From positions 1 to 64,000 of the forward strand of contig NZ_FNAO01000006.1 of NCBI RefSeq assembly GCF_900101815.1: DNA of 64,000 nucleotides, in the 5' to 3' direction. The position numbers and the translations under genes were made by a program. Under the pieces are notes generated by a model, which saw nothing but the letters and a program-made list of their open reading frames with translations, was not told the DNA's origin and ran no database searches. The DNA is from Pricia antarctica. GTDB lineage: Bacteria > Bacteroidota > Bacteroidia > Flavobacteriales > Flavobacteriaceae. Each line of letters starts with the position of its first letter. Within the stretch, counting starts at the first letter, position 1. Below are positions 8,795 to 17,210 of this stretch, one piece after another.

Positions 8795-9952
8795 ATGAAT
8801 AATAATTTTAAGATGGTCGCCAAGACCATGTTCGGTTTTGAGGAAATCTTGGCCAAGGAAATCCGAAATCTGGGCTGTGCGAACGTGACCGAGGGCATTC
8901 GTAGCGTCACATTCGAGGGCGATACGGGGTTTATGTACAAGGCCAACCTCTGTCTTCGTACCGCGATCAAGATTATTAAGCCCATCCATACTTTTTCGGT
9001 ACGCAACGAGGATGAACTCTATAAAAAAATATATGCGATGGAGTGGTCGGAATATTTATCCGTCGACACCACTTTTGCCATAGATACTACTGTCAATTCC
9101 GAAAATTTCACCCATTCGCTGTACGTTTCCCAAAAAGTAAAGGATGCCATCGTCGATAAGTTCAGGGATATGGACGGTAGTCGCCCCGATGTTGACGTGA
9201 AGACGCCCGACGTGCGGATAAACATCCATATCAACACCGATTTTTGTACGGTTTCCTTAGATAGCTCCGGTAGGTCTTTACATCACAGGGGCTACCGAAC
9301 GGCCACCAATATTGCCCCGATAAACGAAGTGCTGGCAGCGGGATTGCTCTTGCTCAGTGGATGGGACGGCCAATGCGACTTTTTGGATCCCATGTGCGGT
9401 AGCGGTACCCTTTTGACCGAGGCGGCAATGATTGCCTGTAACATTCCCGCGAATATCAACCGCAAGGGATTCGCCTTTGAAAAGTGGCACGATTTCGATC
9501 AAGAGCTTTATCATAAGATGGTGGAGGTCAGCCTGAACAAAGCTCGGGAATTCCATCATAAAATAGTTGGATACGACAAGGCACCTTCCGCGGTACGCAA
9601 GGCGCAGGATAATATCGAGAATGCGAATCTATCGGAGTATATCAGCATAGAACGCAAGAACTTTTTCAAGACTGAAAAATTTACCGAAAATAAACTGCAT
9701 ATGGTCTTCAACCCGCCATACGGGGAAAGGCTCAGCCTTGATATGGAAGAGTTTTACGCGTCTATAGGTGACACCCTAAAACAAAATTATCCGGGAACAG
9801 AGGCCTGGTTTATCACTTCGAATCTCGAAGCCTTAAAATATGTGGGACTGCGTACCTCCAAAAAAATAAAAGTGTTCAATAGTCATTTGGAATCCCGCTT
9901 GGTAAAGTACGTGATGTACGAGGGCAGCAGGAAAGCCAAGCACCAGGATTAG
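8795..9952 (+). CDS. THUMP-domain class I SAM-dependent RNA methyltransferase (RlmL-N/TrmN-like)
   Basis: A 385-residue protein. N-terminal THUMP-type RNA-binding region (VAKTMFGFEEILAKEIRNLG, then SQKVKDAIVDKFRD) is followed by a Rossmann methyltransferase: DSSGRSLHHRGYR, SAM motif I in FLDPMCGSGTLLTEAA, and the catalytic NPPYGERL typical of N2-guanine or N6-adenine RNA methylation. It resembles the N-terminal half of E. coli RlmL (23S G2445) but is a stand-alone enzyme, as usual in Bacteroidota. The start at 8795 (MNNNFKMVAKT) fits the family and the -7 box upstream. The exact target base is not certain. Confidence 0.87.
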   Translation: MNNNFKMVAKTMFGFEEILAKEIRNLGCANVTEGIRSVTFEGDTGFMYKANLCLRTAIKIIKPIHTFSVRNEDELYKKIYAMEWSEYLSVDTTFAIDTTVNSENFTHSLYVSQKVKDAIVDKFRDMDGSRPDVDVKTPDVRINIHINTDFCTVSLDSSGRSLHHRGYRTATNIAPINEVLAAGLLLLSGWDGQCDFLDPMCGSGTLLTEAAMIACNIPANINRKGFAFEKWHDFDQELYHKMVEVSLNKAREFHHKIVGYDKAPSAVRKAQDNIENANLSEYISIERKNFFKTEKFTENKLHMVFNPPYGERLSLDMEEFYASIGDTLKQNYPGTEAWFITSNLEALKYVGLRTSKKIKVFNSHLESRLVKYVMYEGSRKAKHQD

Positions 9953-10048
9953 CAGTCCAAAAAAAGCGTGTAAGATATTTCCGGACAGCTTGCAGACGAT
10001 AGGATAAATAGAACTTATGATTTTTGACCAATTATACCTTGAATGCTC

Positions 10049-10954
10049 CTAAATGCCATTGTCAATCTGGGGCACTCCAACATCTTCGCCAGGGTTTTCA
10101 TCACTAGGGATTTGATTTTCAGGTGTTTCATCAATAGGGACATCGTCGCTAGGAATACCTTCTACCGGAGCGTCAACTTCTTTTTTCTTTTTTTCTCTAG
10201 GAACATTCGCTTTTTTGTACAAGGGAATGAGATAGGTAATGGAATAATTATAGCCAACACCAAATTTACTACCCTCGGTAACTTTATTAAAACCCGGGAT
10301 GAACTGATTTTGAAAATTATCGGGATCCTTGTTACTAACCAAAAAGGCCAGTCGCACACTCGCACCAAAATAAAGGTTTTTGATCATCTCCGCCTTAATT
10401 CCCACCACAAACTCGAGCCAAGAAGCGGTAAGTCCTGTAAATTCCTTGTTCGGTGAAGTACCGATGGGAAAATCATCGGGATTCCAATACCGGGAAGTAT
10501 CGAATATTTTATAGTCGTTGACCGTTTGGCTAAAGCTACTAAAAGCGTAGCGACCGCCGATATAGATCATGTTCTGCTCGCCGTACCAATTCCCATACGT
10601 ATTATAATCGATGCCCGCCTTTATGTAGCTGCCCGAAGCCGTAAAATCGTAGAGTTCACCTTCAGTAGTATTCACTTTATTGCCCAAATCAACACCTATC
10701 GTCTTTTTTTCGTTACCTAGCTCCGCGGCAATATAGAGTTTTTGCGTCAGTCGGTAATCACCTACGATTTCAAGACCGGTATACCTATCCTCTAAAAATG
10801 ATACGAGAATGCGGCTCATATCGATACCGGCGCGGATTCCATAGGGTTGCTTGTATTCCACGGTATCCTGTCGATTGAGGTCGATTGGCCGGTCTTGTGC
10901 ATACCCGGATGCGCCCCCTAAAATAAAAAATAGACTAATGAAGTATCTTAACAT
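10049..10954 (-). CDS. DUF6048 family protein, probable outer-membrane-associated beta protein
   Basis: A 301-residue secreted protein (signal MLRYFISLFFILGGASGYAQ). The body has alternating beta-strand patterns (KLYIAAELGNEKKT, NMIYIGGRYAFSSF, YNYSITYLIPLYK), like a small outer-membrane barrel. The C-terminus is rich in Asp, Glu and Pro and looks disordered. An earlier in-frame Met at 10975 is possible. It follows the DUF6452 gene, with a start inside its 3' end, and both lie downstream of rlmD; this trio is recurrent in Flavobacteriaceae. The function is unknown. Confidence 0.8.
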   Translation of the reverse strand: MLRYFISLFFILGGASGYAQDRPIDLNRQDTVEYKQPYGIRAGIDMSRILVSFLEDRYTGLEIVGDYRLTQKLYIAAELGNEKKTIGVDLGNKVNTTEGELYDFTASGSYIKAGIDYNTYGNWYGEQNMIYIGGRYAFSSFSQTVNDYKIFDTSRYWNPDDFPIGTSPNKEFTGLTASWLEFVVGIKAEMIKNLYFGASVRLAFLVSNKDPDNFQNQFIPGFNKVTEGSKFGVGYNYSITYLIPLYKKANVPREKKKKEVDAPVEGIPSDDVPIDETPENQIPSDENPGEDVGVPQIDNGI

Positions 10955-11429
10955 GGGTAGCTGCTGAGTTTTCAATAAGGGCGGTGTCTATGATAATACC
11001 TTTGATCCAAATGGAATCTGGATTTTTGATGGTAAGTGCCGCCTGAAGGTTCTCGTAATTTACGGTATAGCCACAGGCTCTCGATTTGAACACTTCCTTT
11101 GCCTCGTAGTTAAAAGTGATGGTGTCGGTGTTCTTATCAGTGATACTAAGCGCACGTTTTAGGGTAAAACTTGTGCTGGTAGCGTTAGGTCGCAGCGAAA
11201 GAATAATGGAATCTAATGCGACATTGGGAATGGTATCCCGAACTCCCATCTCATCAAGACCTATAACCACCAGGTTCTGCACGTCTTTGGATATTGTGGT
11301 GTCCAACGCATCGACAAATCGGATAATCAACCGCGGTGTATCTGCATCGATACAGATATCATCTTTTTCGCAGGCTGAAAAAGCGAGGATACCAAGCAGA
11401 ATGACAAGGGGGAATTTAAATTTGCTCAT
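10935..11429 (-). CDS. DUF6452 family lipoprotein
   Basis: A 164-residue lipoprotein with lipobox LAFSAC (Cys near residue 20). The mature part is beta-rich: PRLIIRFVDALDTT, NLVVIGLDEMG, TITFNYEAKEVFKSRACGYT. The second conserved Cys in SRACGY is typical. It lies between rlmD (28 bases upstream) and the DUF6048 gene, whose 5' end it overlaps, so the three are very probably one transcript. No function is known; co-transcription with an rRNA methyltransferase is probably not functional. Confidence 0.82.
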   Translation of the reverse strand: MSKFKFPLVILLGILAFSACEKDDICIDADTPRLIIRFVDALDTTISKDVQNLVVIGLDEMGVRDTIPNVALDSIILSLRPNATSTSFTLKRALSITDKNTDTITFNYEAKEVFKSRACGYTVNYENLQAALTIKNPDSIWIKGIIIDTALIENSAATHVKILH

Positions 11430-11456
11430 TAATGGGATACGTTATCGCGTTTTGAC

Positions 11457-12866
11457 TTACTTACGTTCCAAAAGTACAACATTTTCGACATGATGGGTCT
11501 GGGGAAACATATCTACGGGCTGTACCTTGGTCACCGTATAAAAAGCGGCCATCATTGCGAGATCGCGGGCTTGGGTAGCGCTATTACAACTTACGTAGAC
11601 CACTTTTTTCGGGGATATGTCCAGAATCTGCTGCACTACGTTCTTGTGCATGCCGTCTCTTGGCGGATCGGTAATCAGCACATCGGGAGTTCCATTGACT
11701 TGGATGAAGTCCGCATTGAATATGTTCTTCATATCCCCTACGAAAAATTCAGCGTTGGTTATCCCATTGTTCTCGGCGTTCGCTTTGGCGTCGGCTATCG
11801 CTTCGGGAACCGATTCGATGCCTACTACTTTTTTGGTGTTTTTGGCGATGAACTGGGCTATTGTTCCCGTACCAGTATATAGATCGTAGACGAGTTCATC
11901 ACCATTTAGCCCTGCGAAATCACGTGTTACCTTATAAAGTTCATAGGCCTGTTCGGAATTGGTCTGATAAAACGACTTGGCATTAATTTTAAACCGGAGT
12001 CCCTCCATTTCTTCAAAAATATGGTCACGGCCGGCATGACAAATGATTTCTTGGTCATAAATGGTGTCATTGGCCTTTTGGTTGATGACATAAACCAAGG
12101 ATGTGATTTCAGGGAATTTTTTTTGGAGATGATGCAAGAGGATGTCCCGCTTGGGAGTATCATCCTCGAAAAACTGGACCATGACCATAATTTCCCCGGT
12201 AGATGTGGTACGGATCATCAGGGTGCGCAGCAAACCGTGTTGATGTCTTGGATTGAAAAAGGATAAATTGTTTTCAATGGCGAAATTTCTGGTTTCTAAG
12301 CGAATAGCGTTCGATGGGTCCTGTTGAAGATGACATTTTTTGATGTCCAGAATTTTATCCCACATCCCGGGAATATGAAAACCAAGGGCATTTTTATCCG
12401 TAATTTCTTTGTCCGATTGTATCTCACCCAACGTCAACCAACGGCTATCCGAAAAGGAAAATTCCATCTTGTTCCGGTAGAAATACTGTTTTTTGGAACC
12501 GATGATGGGCGAAACTTTGGGAAGCTCCAAATGTCCGATGCGCCTTAAGTTGTTTTCCACTTCCTTTTGTTTGTAGAACAACTGATGCTCATAGCCCATA
12601 TCTTGCCACTTACAGCCACCACATACCCCGAAATGCTGGCATTCGGGCTCCACACGTTTGTCGGAAAGGGAATGGAAATGCGTCGCGACCCCTTCGAAAT
12701 AAGCCTTTCTTTTTTTGGTCGTCATTACATCCACCACATCGCCCGGCACGGTATTGGTCAAGAAAATGACCCGGCCATCCGGAGCTTTTCCGATGGTTTT
12801 TCCTTTCGCCCCCGCATCGATTACCACTACATTTTCAAATACCTGTCGTCGCTGTTTTTTTCGCAT
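11457..12866 (-). CDS. rlmD: 23S rRNA (uracil-C5)-methyltransferase RlmD/RumA family
   Basis: A 469-residue SAM-dependent enzyme that makes 5-methyluridine in RNA. It has an N-terminal TRAM-like domain (DAGAKGKTIGKAPDGRVIF), an iron-sulfur cluster motif (CQHFGVCGGCKW plus a later Cys), SAM motif DLYTGTGTIAQF, and the catalytic end with YVSCNSATQARDL containing the nucleophilic Cys. LITDPPRDGMH matches the family's motif IV. It is the first gene of the transcript with DUF6452 and DUF6048. CAAAAATA at 12871-12878 reads as TATTTTTG on the minus strand, a possible -7 box only 5 bases before the start. The target may be U1939 or another uridine. Confidence 0.9.
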   Translation of the reverse strand: MRKKQRRQVFENVVVIDAGAKGKTIGKAPDGRVIFLTNTVPGDVVDVMTTKKRKAYFEGVATHFHSLSDKRVEPECQHFGVCGGCKWQDMGYEHQLFYKQKEVENNLRRIGHLELPKVSPIIGSKKQYFYRNKMEFSFSDSRWLTLGEIQSDKEITDKNALGFHIPGMWDKILDIKKCHLQQDPSNAIRLETRNFAIENNLSFFNPRHQHGLLRTLMIRTTSTGEIMVMVQFFEDDTPKRDILLHHLQKKFPEITSLVYVINQKANDTIYDQEIICHAGRDHIFEEMEGLRFKINAKSFYQTNSEQAYELYKVTRDFAGLNGDELVYDLYTGTGTIAQFIAKNTKKVVGIESVPEAIADAKANAENNGITNAEFFVGDMKNIFNADFIQVNGTPDVLITDPPRDGMHKNVVQQILDISPKKVVYVSCNSATQARDLAMMAAFYTVTKVQPVDMFPQTHHVENVVLLERK

Positions 12867-13012
12867 GGGGCAAAAATAGGATGTTTCTTTCGTTTTTCCG
12901 TAATTTTACGATTCTACAAGGATGATTTCTCTCCTACGCTGAATTTTCGAAGCTTCGAAAGGATAAAGGTATAGAAGGAATTTCTGGAGTTTTACATTAA
13001 AGTAATTTTATC

Positions 13013-14293
13013 ATGTCAGTTTTAGAACAGATTAATTCTGAAGATGCCATCGCATTGGAAGATACACACGGGGCGCACAATTATCATCCGTTGCCCGTCG
13101 TATTGAACCGTGGAGAGGGCGTTTATGTTTGGGATGTGGAAGGCAAAAAATACTATGACTTTCTATCCGCTTATTCCGCAGTGAACCAAGGCCATTGCCA
13201 TCCGAAGATTGTAGGTGCGATGACGGAGCAGGCACGGACACTGACCTTGACCTCAAGGGCTTTTTATAACGATAGGCTCGGCCAATTCGAAAAATACGCG
13301 ACAGAAACCTTCCATTTTGACAAGTTGCTTCCCATGAATACGGGTGCGGAAGCCGTGGAGACCGCGCTAAAGATTTGTCGGAAATGGGCCTATGAGAAAA
13401 AGGGAATTCCCGAAAATCAAGCGCAGATCGTAGTCTGTACGAACAATTTTCATGGCCGCACTACCACCATTATATCCTTTTCGAACGACCCCATTGCCCG
13501 TAAAAATTTTGGTCCCTATACGGAAGGTTTTCTTAAGATTGAATATGACAACCTGAACGCCTTGGAAGAGGCTTTGGAAAACAATAAAAACGTAGCCGGA
13601 TTTTTAGTGGAACCCATTCAGGGCGAGGCGGGTGTTTTTGTCCCTTCGGAGGGTTACCTGAAATCCGCCAAAGACCTTTGTGAAAAGCATAACGTCTTAT
13701 TTATTGCCGATGAAGTGCAAACAGGCATTGCAAGAACCGGCCGCTTGTTGGCCACTTGCGGAAACTGTTCGTGTCCCGATAAACACTGTAGCGGAACACC
13801 TGAGGTGAAACCTGACATCTTGATCTTGGGGAAAGCCCTGTCAGGAGGCGCCTATCCCGTATCCGCCGTATTGGCGAACGACCCCATTATGGGCGTCATC
13901 CGCCCCGGAAACCATGGCAGTACTTTCGGCGGTAATCCCATTGCCGCCGCGGTCGGTATGGCGGCTTTAGCTGTTGTAAAGGATGAAAAACTCGCCCAAA
14001 ATGCCTTTGAACTCGGGGAACTTTTTCGACAGGAAATGAACCACTTTATATCCACCTGTAACCTCGTCACGAAAGTAAGGGGAAAAGGCCTGTTGAACGC
14101 TATTCTAATTAACGACACCGAAGACAGTTCTACCGCTTGGGATATCTGTATGGCCTTGAAGGAAAACGGTTTGCTGGCCAAACCCACCCACGGAAATATC
14201 ATCCGCTTTGCGCCACCCTTAGTGATGACCAGAGGGCAGTTGTTGGATTGTATAAGGATTATTACCGATACCTTGAGGCAGTTTGAGAAATAG
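13013..14293 (+). CDS. rocD: Ornithine--oxo-acid aminotransferase
   Basis: A 426-residue PLP enzyme of class III that converts ornithine and 2-oxoglutarate to glutamate semialdehyde and glutamate in arginine/proline metabolism. Landmarks are SAYSAVNQGHCHPKI, MNTGAEAVETALKICR, NNFHGRTTTIISFS, the PLP-aspartate in FIADEVQTGIARTG and the Schiff-base lysine in ILGKALSGGAYPVSA. A Cys-rich insert (CGNCSCPDKHC) after the aspartate motif is, from memory, a normal feature of flavobacterial RocD and may bind metal. It stands alone, with a shared terminator to its right. Confidence 0.93.
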   Translation: MSVLEQINSEDAIALEDTHGAHNYHPLPVVLNRGEGVYVWDVEGKKYYDFLSAYSAVNQGHCHPKIVGAMTEQARTLTLTSRAFYNDRLGQFEKYATETFHFDKLLPMNTGAEAVETALKICRKWAYEKKGIPENQAQIVVCTNNFHGRTTTIISFSNDPIARKNFGPYTEGFLKIEYDNLNALEEALENNKNVAGFLVEPIQGEAGVFVPSEGYLKSAKDLCEKHNVLFIADEVQTGIARTGRLLATCGNCSCPDKHCSGTPEVKPDILILGKALSGGAYPVSAVLANDPIMGVIRPGNHGSTFGGNPIAAAVGMAALAVVKDEKLAQNAFELGELFRQEMNHFISTCNLVTKVRGKGLLNAILINDTEDSSTAWDICMALKENGLLAKPTHGNIIRFAPPLVMTRGQLLDCIRIITDTLRQFEK

Positions 14294-14303
14294 AAGGCAG
14301 AAA

Positions 14304-14333
14304 AAATCCCCTGAATTGGTTTTCAGGGGATTT
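14304..14333. terminator. Bidirectional terminator between rocD and the CCC-motif genes
   Basis: A perfect 11-bp stem (AAATCCCCTGA and its complement) with an 8-base loop lies 11 bases after the rocD stop. The A-rich left and T-rich right flanks let it work on both strands. Confidence 0.85.
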
Positions 14334-14352
14334 CTTCAGGCTGCTATCCTTA

Positions 14353-14388
14353 TCTCTTAGTTCATACCTGTCTCTTAGTTCATACCTG
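14353..14388. repeat. 18-bp perfect tandem duplication over a stop codon
   Basis: TCTCTTAGTTCATACCTG occurs twice in a row (14353-14370, 14371-14388). The second copy carries the last codons (GMN) and stop of the minus-strand CCC-motif gene; the first copy repeats them after the stop. Confidence 0.9.
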
Positions 14389-14695
14389 CATCAGAAATGG
14401 CGGCGAAAATAATAGCGGCAATGACACCAAAATAGATGATTGCTAACAGCAAATAAATACCCGCCAATGCCAGTCCGATATAGGAAAGAATCTTACCGGT
14501 CTTGGCATTTTCTATGCCCGTATATTCCCCGCCACTCTGCATAAAAATTTTCTGCGCCGTTTTCGCGTTCGACAATCCGAGAACGCTGAAAATGGCACCG
14601 AAGGGGCCACAACAGGTAAGGGTCAATACTATCGATAGAATACCGAAGGTCATTGCGTTGCTCGCGCCTGGAAGGGGTTGGGGTTGCTGATTCAT
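14375..14695 (-). CDS. CCC-motif membrane protein
   Basis: A 106-residue protein with two or three hydrophobic spans and the name-giving LTCCGPFGAIFSVLGLSNA stretch after a Pro/Gln-rich cytosolic start (MNQQPQPLPGAS). Short proteins of this kind are common in Bacteroidota, often as tandem paralogues. The sister gene at 14708 is directly upstream on the same strand, 12 bases away. The function is unknown; they resemble DUF4190-type membrane proteins. The 3' end is duplicated (see the repeat at 14353). Confidence 0.8.
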   Translation of the reverse strand: MNQQPQPLPGASNAMTFGILSIVLTLTCCGPFGAIFSVLGLSNAKTAQKIFMQSGGEYTGIENAKTGKILSYIGLALAGIYLLLAIIYFGVIAAIIFAAISDAGMN

Positions 14696-14707
14696 TTAAT
14701 CCCAATT

Positions 14708-15034
14708 CTATTCTTCAATACCATATTGCTCCATCATTTCCCTGCTTTGTTCCATCATCGCATCCCAGCCCACGGAGCTGATTTGATAGATTAGGCTTCC
14801 AATGGAATAGAGCCCGAGAACAATACCGATAATGGCTAAAATCTTTCCCGTCTTTATCGTACTGGAATTGACGTACATTCCTGGATTCTCACGATCTAGT
14901 TTTTGGGCCTTTAGGGCAAGTACCAAGGCTATTACCGAAGGAATAAGTCCAAGACCAAAGCACCAACAGCAAACAATCCCAAAAATTGACAAGACAATTA
15001 CAGCAGTTTCGTTAGGTAGTTTTTGTTGTTCCAT
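14708..15034 (-). CDS. CCC-motif membrane protein (paralogue)
   Basis: A 108-residue membrane protein paralogous to its downstream neighbour. The Cys motif is GIVCCWCFGLGLIPSVIAL, followed by the shared AQKLDRENPG... loop and a second hydrophobic region (ILAIIGIVLGLYSIGSLIY). The C-terminus is charged (REMMEQYGIEE). It lies 17 bases after the DUF2752 gene, so DUF2752 and both CCC proteins are probably co-transcribed. The same combination is seen in other Flavobacteriaceae. Function unknown. Confidence 0.8.
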   Translation of the reverse strand: MEQQKLPNETAVIVLSIFGIVCCWCFGLGLIPSVIALVLALKAQKLDRENPGMYVNSSTIKTGKILAIIGIVLGLYSIGSLIYQISSVGWDAMMEQSREMMEQYGIEE

Positions 15035-15051
15035 AATTCTAATATAGCGGG

Positions 15052-15351
15052 TTAGATAAATTTTAAAATAAAGTTGGTGAAAATGGCGAGGAATGTGACA
15101 AGCAACAAACCAAATGTAATTTTATTTTCAAATCTAATGCTTACAATGTGTTTTAATCCGATAAAGGAAAACAAAAGTACCATTGGGTAAATAGCCGGAT
15201 ACATCTGAAAGGCCGCTACAAAATCCCCCTGCAACAAAAACAACACGGATCGCTGCAAACCGCAACCGGGACAATCAAAGCCCAAAAATTGCTTGGTCAG
15301 GCAGGGCAGCATGTAGTCTTTCACTTGTATTAAAAAGGTGAACCATTGCAT
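15052..15351 (-). CDS. DUF2752 domain membrane protein
   Basis: A 99-residue protein with two predicted membrane spans after the family signature FDCPGCGLQRSVLFLLQG. The first stretch (YMLPCLTKQFLG) is also conserved in the family, so I keep the upstream start rather than the internal Met at 15312. It is the first gene of a three-gene unit with the CCC-motif proteins and is divergent from the Smr-domain gene. The function is not known. Confidence 0.82.
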   Translation of the reverse strand: MQWFTFLIQVKDYMLPCLTKQFLGFDCPGCGLQRSVLFLLQGDFVAAFQMYPAIYPMVLLFSFIGLKHIVSIRFENKITFGLLLVTFLAIFTNFILKFI

Positions 15352-15414
15352 TTTAACGCGTTAAGAATTCTTTCACGAAAATTACCATTATTTTTGGGGA
15401 TACAAAATAAATTT

Positions 15415-15963
15415 ATGGTTGTTTTTCGAATCGGGGATAAAGTAGAGACGCTTGATGATGTAATTGGTGGGATCGTTACAGGAATTTTAGGGGATGATAT
15501 TACCATCGAAACCGACGATGGTTTTTTGCTCGATTTTCAATCTGATGAATTGATCAAGATGGCTAAGACCGATAGAATCCAGGTCAGTAATCATGAGGTA
15601 GCCCAAGTAAAGGCCGAAAAGGAAGCGCCCAAAAAACGAAAACAGCAAACCATAAAACCCAAAGAACGCAACGCGCCGAAAATGGAAGTGGACCTACACA
15701 TCCAGCAATTGACGAATTCCACAAAGGGCATGTCCAATTACGAAATGCTGAACCTACAGCTAGAGACCGCCCAACGCCAGTTGGAGTTTGCTATTAAAAA
15801 GCGTATTCAAAAAGTGGTCTTCATTCACGGCGTAGGGGAGGGGGTACTTAAGGAAGAGTTGAACTATCTGTTCCGACGCTATGAAAATGTAAAATATTAT
15901 GATGCGGAATATCAGAAATATGGTCTCGGGGCAACCGAAGTTTACATCTTTCAGAATACCTGA
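15415..15963 (+). CDS. DUF2027/Smr-domain protein
   Basis: A 182-residue protein. The start (MVVFRIGDKVETLDDVIGG) is a small SH3-like domain; a Lys/Pro-rich linker follows (KKRKQQTIKPKERN); the C-terminal Smr domain has VDLHIQQL, VVFIHGVGEGVLKEEL and the GLGATEVYI end. Smr domains bind nucleic acids and can be endonucleases; the HGxG motif is present and the usual LDLH appears as VDLH. I place the start at 15415 because TATTTTTG, a -7 box, lies at 15389-15396; an earlier Met at 15346 would place the promoter inside the gene. The target is unknown. Confidence 0.85.
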   Translation: MVVFRIGDKVETLDDVIGGIVTGILGDDITIETDDGFLLDFQSDELIKMAKTDRIQVSNHEVAQVKAEKEAPKKRKQQTIKPKERNAPKMEVDLHIQQLTNSTKGMSNYEMLNLQLETAQRQLEFAIKKRIQKVVFIHGVGEGVLKEELNYLFRRYENVKYYDAEYQKYGLGATEVYIFQNT

Positions 15964-16107
15964 CTACGGAACAGTGCATTACGTTTTTAAGCTCCCATTG
16001 GGTTGACACTTTAACCGTTTATCAGTGCGAAAAGCGAAAAGCCTCTGGCGTAAGCATACTGAAGAATTGGTCGTATCGTTTGCCTGATTTGAACCTGAGC
16101 TTGATTA

Positions 16108-17109
16108 CTATTGAATCGTCACATACGTACCAAACCCTACACTAGGGATTGCCGCGAGGTTGATATTCGCCCCGCCGGCTTTTGAGGTCAATACCATATT
16201 TTCTAGCGTAATGGTATGGGTATAGGTTATGCTGCCATTGGCATCCGGTGCGCTTGCAACGGTCTCTACTTTTAGGTTTCCTGCCGTGGATACGAAGCGC
16301 CAACTTTTTAGGTCATCCCCGTAAGTAGCTGCGCAGGCCAGATCATTGTTGGCCAGCGAATCAAAGACCGTATAGGTAAAGACTTCTTTATCCATTAAAT
16401 CCAAATTTCGAGGTATGGAATCGGTCGCTTCATTGAGGAACATATTATCTGTAGTCGCGACGTTCAGGGCGATAAACTCATCATTAATTACTTTAAAAAG
16501 GCGAATTGTACCGTCTACAGGGGCTATTGAACACGCTGTCGGCAGAATGTCGGAATAGTTGGAAAATGGGACTTCCAGTTTAGCGCTGTTTTTTGGTTTG
16601 GTGATTAAATCGCCGTAAACCAAAGTGGATAGGTCTGTAAGCTGTTCACCTTTGTCATTTTTCAAGGAAAGGTCTGTAATTGAAATCGTGTGTCTGTAAT
16701 CTTTGGTTTCGGCGGTTAGCGTATCCACTTTGGTGTCGATACTAATGTTTCCCGCCGTCGCTAAATTTTCCTTTACCACGCTGGGTTCTAAAGGCGGAAT
16801 GGCATCACAAAAATACGCGGAGGTGACATTGCCCGAAAAAAATCGATAAATCAGGTTTGAGGGCTCAGGTATGGTGCTCGCTAGCGTTCCAGGTTCGGAG
16901 GTCGCGTTATTGATAAGGCCTCCTGCCAAATTCAGTAGTAGGGCCTCATCTTGATCGATCTTAAAGAAAAAAGTGGTTTGCGTCGGGTCCGCAAGTCCGG
17001 GACAGGATTCTATTTTGGAGGCGTCAAAATCGACTTGCTCAATTTGCAGGTCCCCGTCATCACAGGATGATAATCCGATCAAGAAGACTAAAAAAAGGAT
17101 TTTTCTCAT
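16108..17109 (-). CDS. Hypothetical lipoprotein with two repeated beta domains
   Basis: A 333-residue lipoprotein (MRKILFLVFLIGLSSCDDGD, lipobox Cys 16). I do not recognise a named family. The sequence appears to hold two similar halves: in each, a Cys-containing segment (ESCPGLADPT; PTACSIAPVDG) is followed by 'F.VINDEFIALNVA'- or 'FKIDQDEALLLNLA'-type strands, a YRF or YTVFDSL segment and an ITYTHTITLENM or YRHTISITDLSL segment. This suggests an ancient internal duplication. It stands alone, between the Smr gene and the cysteine desulfurase. Probable surface or periplasmic protein; role unknown. Confidence 0.7.
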   Translation of the reverse strand: MRKILFLVFLIGLSSCDDGDLQIEQVDFDASKIESCPGLADPTQTTFFFKIDQDEALLLNLAGGLINNATSEPGTLASTIPEPSNLIYRFFSGNVTSAYFCDAIPPLEPSVVKENLATAGNISIDTKVDTLTAETKDYRHTISITDLSLKNDKGEQLTDLSTLVYGDLITKPKNSAKLEVPFSNYSDILPTACSIAPVDGTIRLFKVINDEFIALNVATTDNMFLNEATDSIPRNLDLMDKEVFTYTVFDSLANNDLACAATYGDDLKSWRFVSTAGNLKVETVASAPDANGSITYTHTITLENMVLTSKAGGANINLAAIPSVGFGTYVTIQ

Positions 17110-17177
17110 GCTCCAAAAATAAAGGAAATAAAGGATAAGTTTATGGGGATCGGGGGATAAAATAGAGTTAATTCCGG

Positions 17178-17185
17178 TAATTTTG
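17178..17185 (+). promoter_or_regulatory. Candidate -7 box (TAATTTTG)
   Basis: Matches TAnnTTTG and lies 25 bases before the cysteine desulfurase start. A clear -33 TTG is not visible at the usual distance. Confidence 0.4.
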
Positions 17186-17210
17186 CAGGAGTACGGAGAA
17201 AGCAGTTCGC

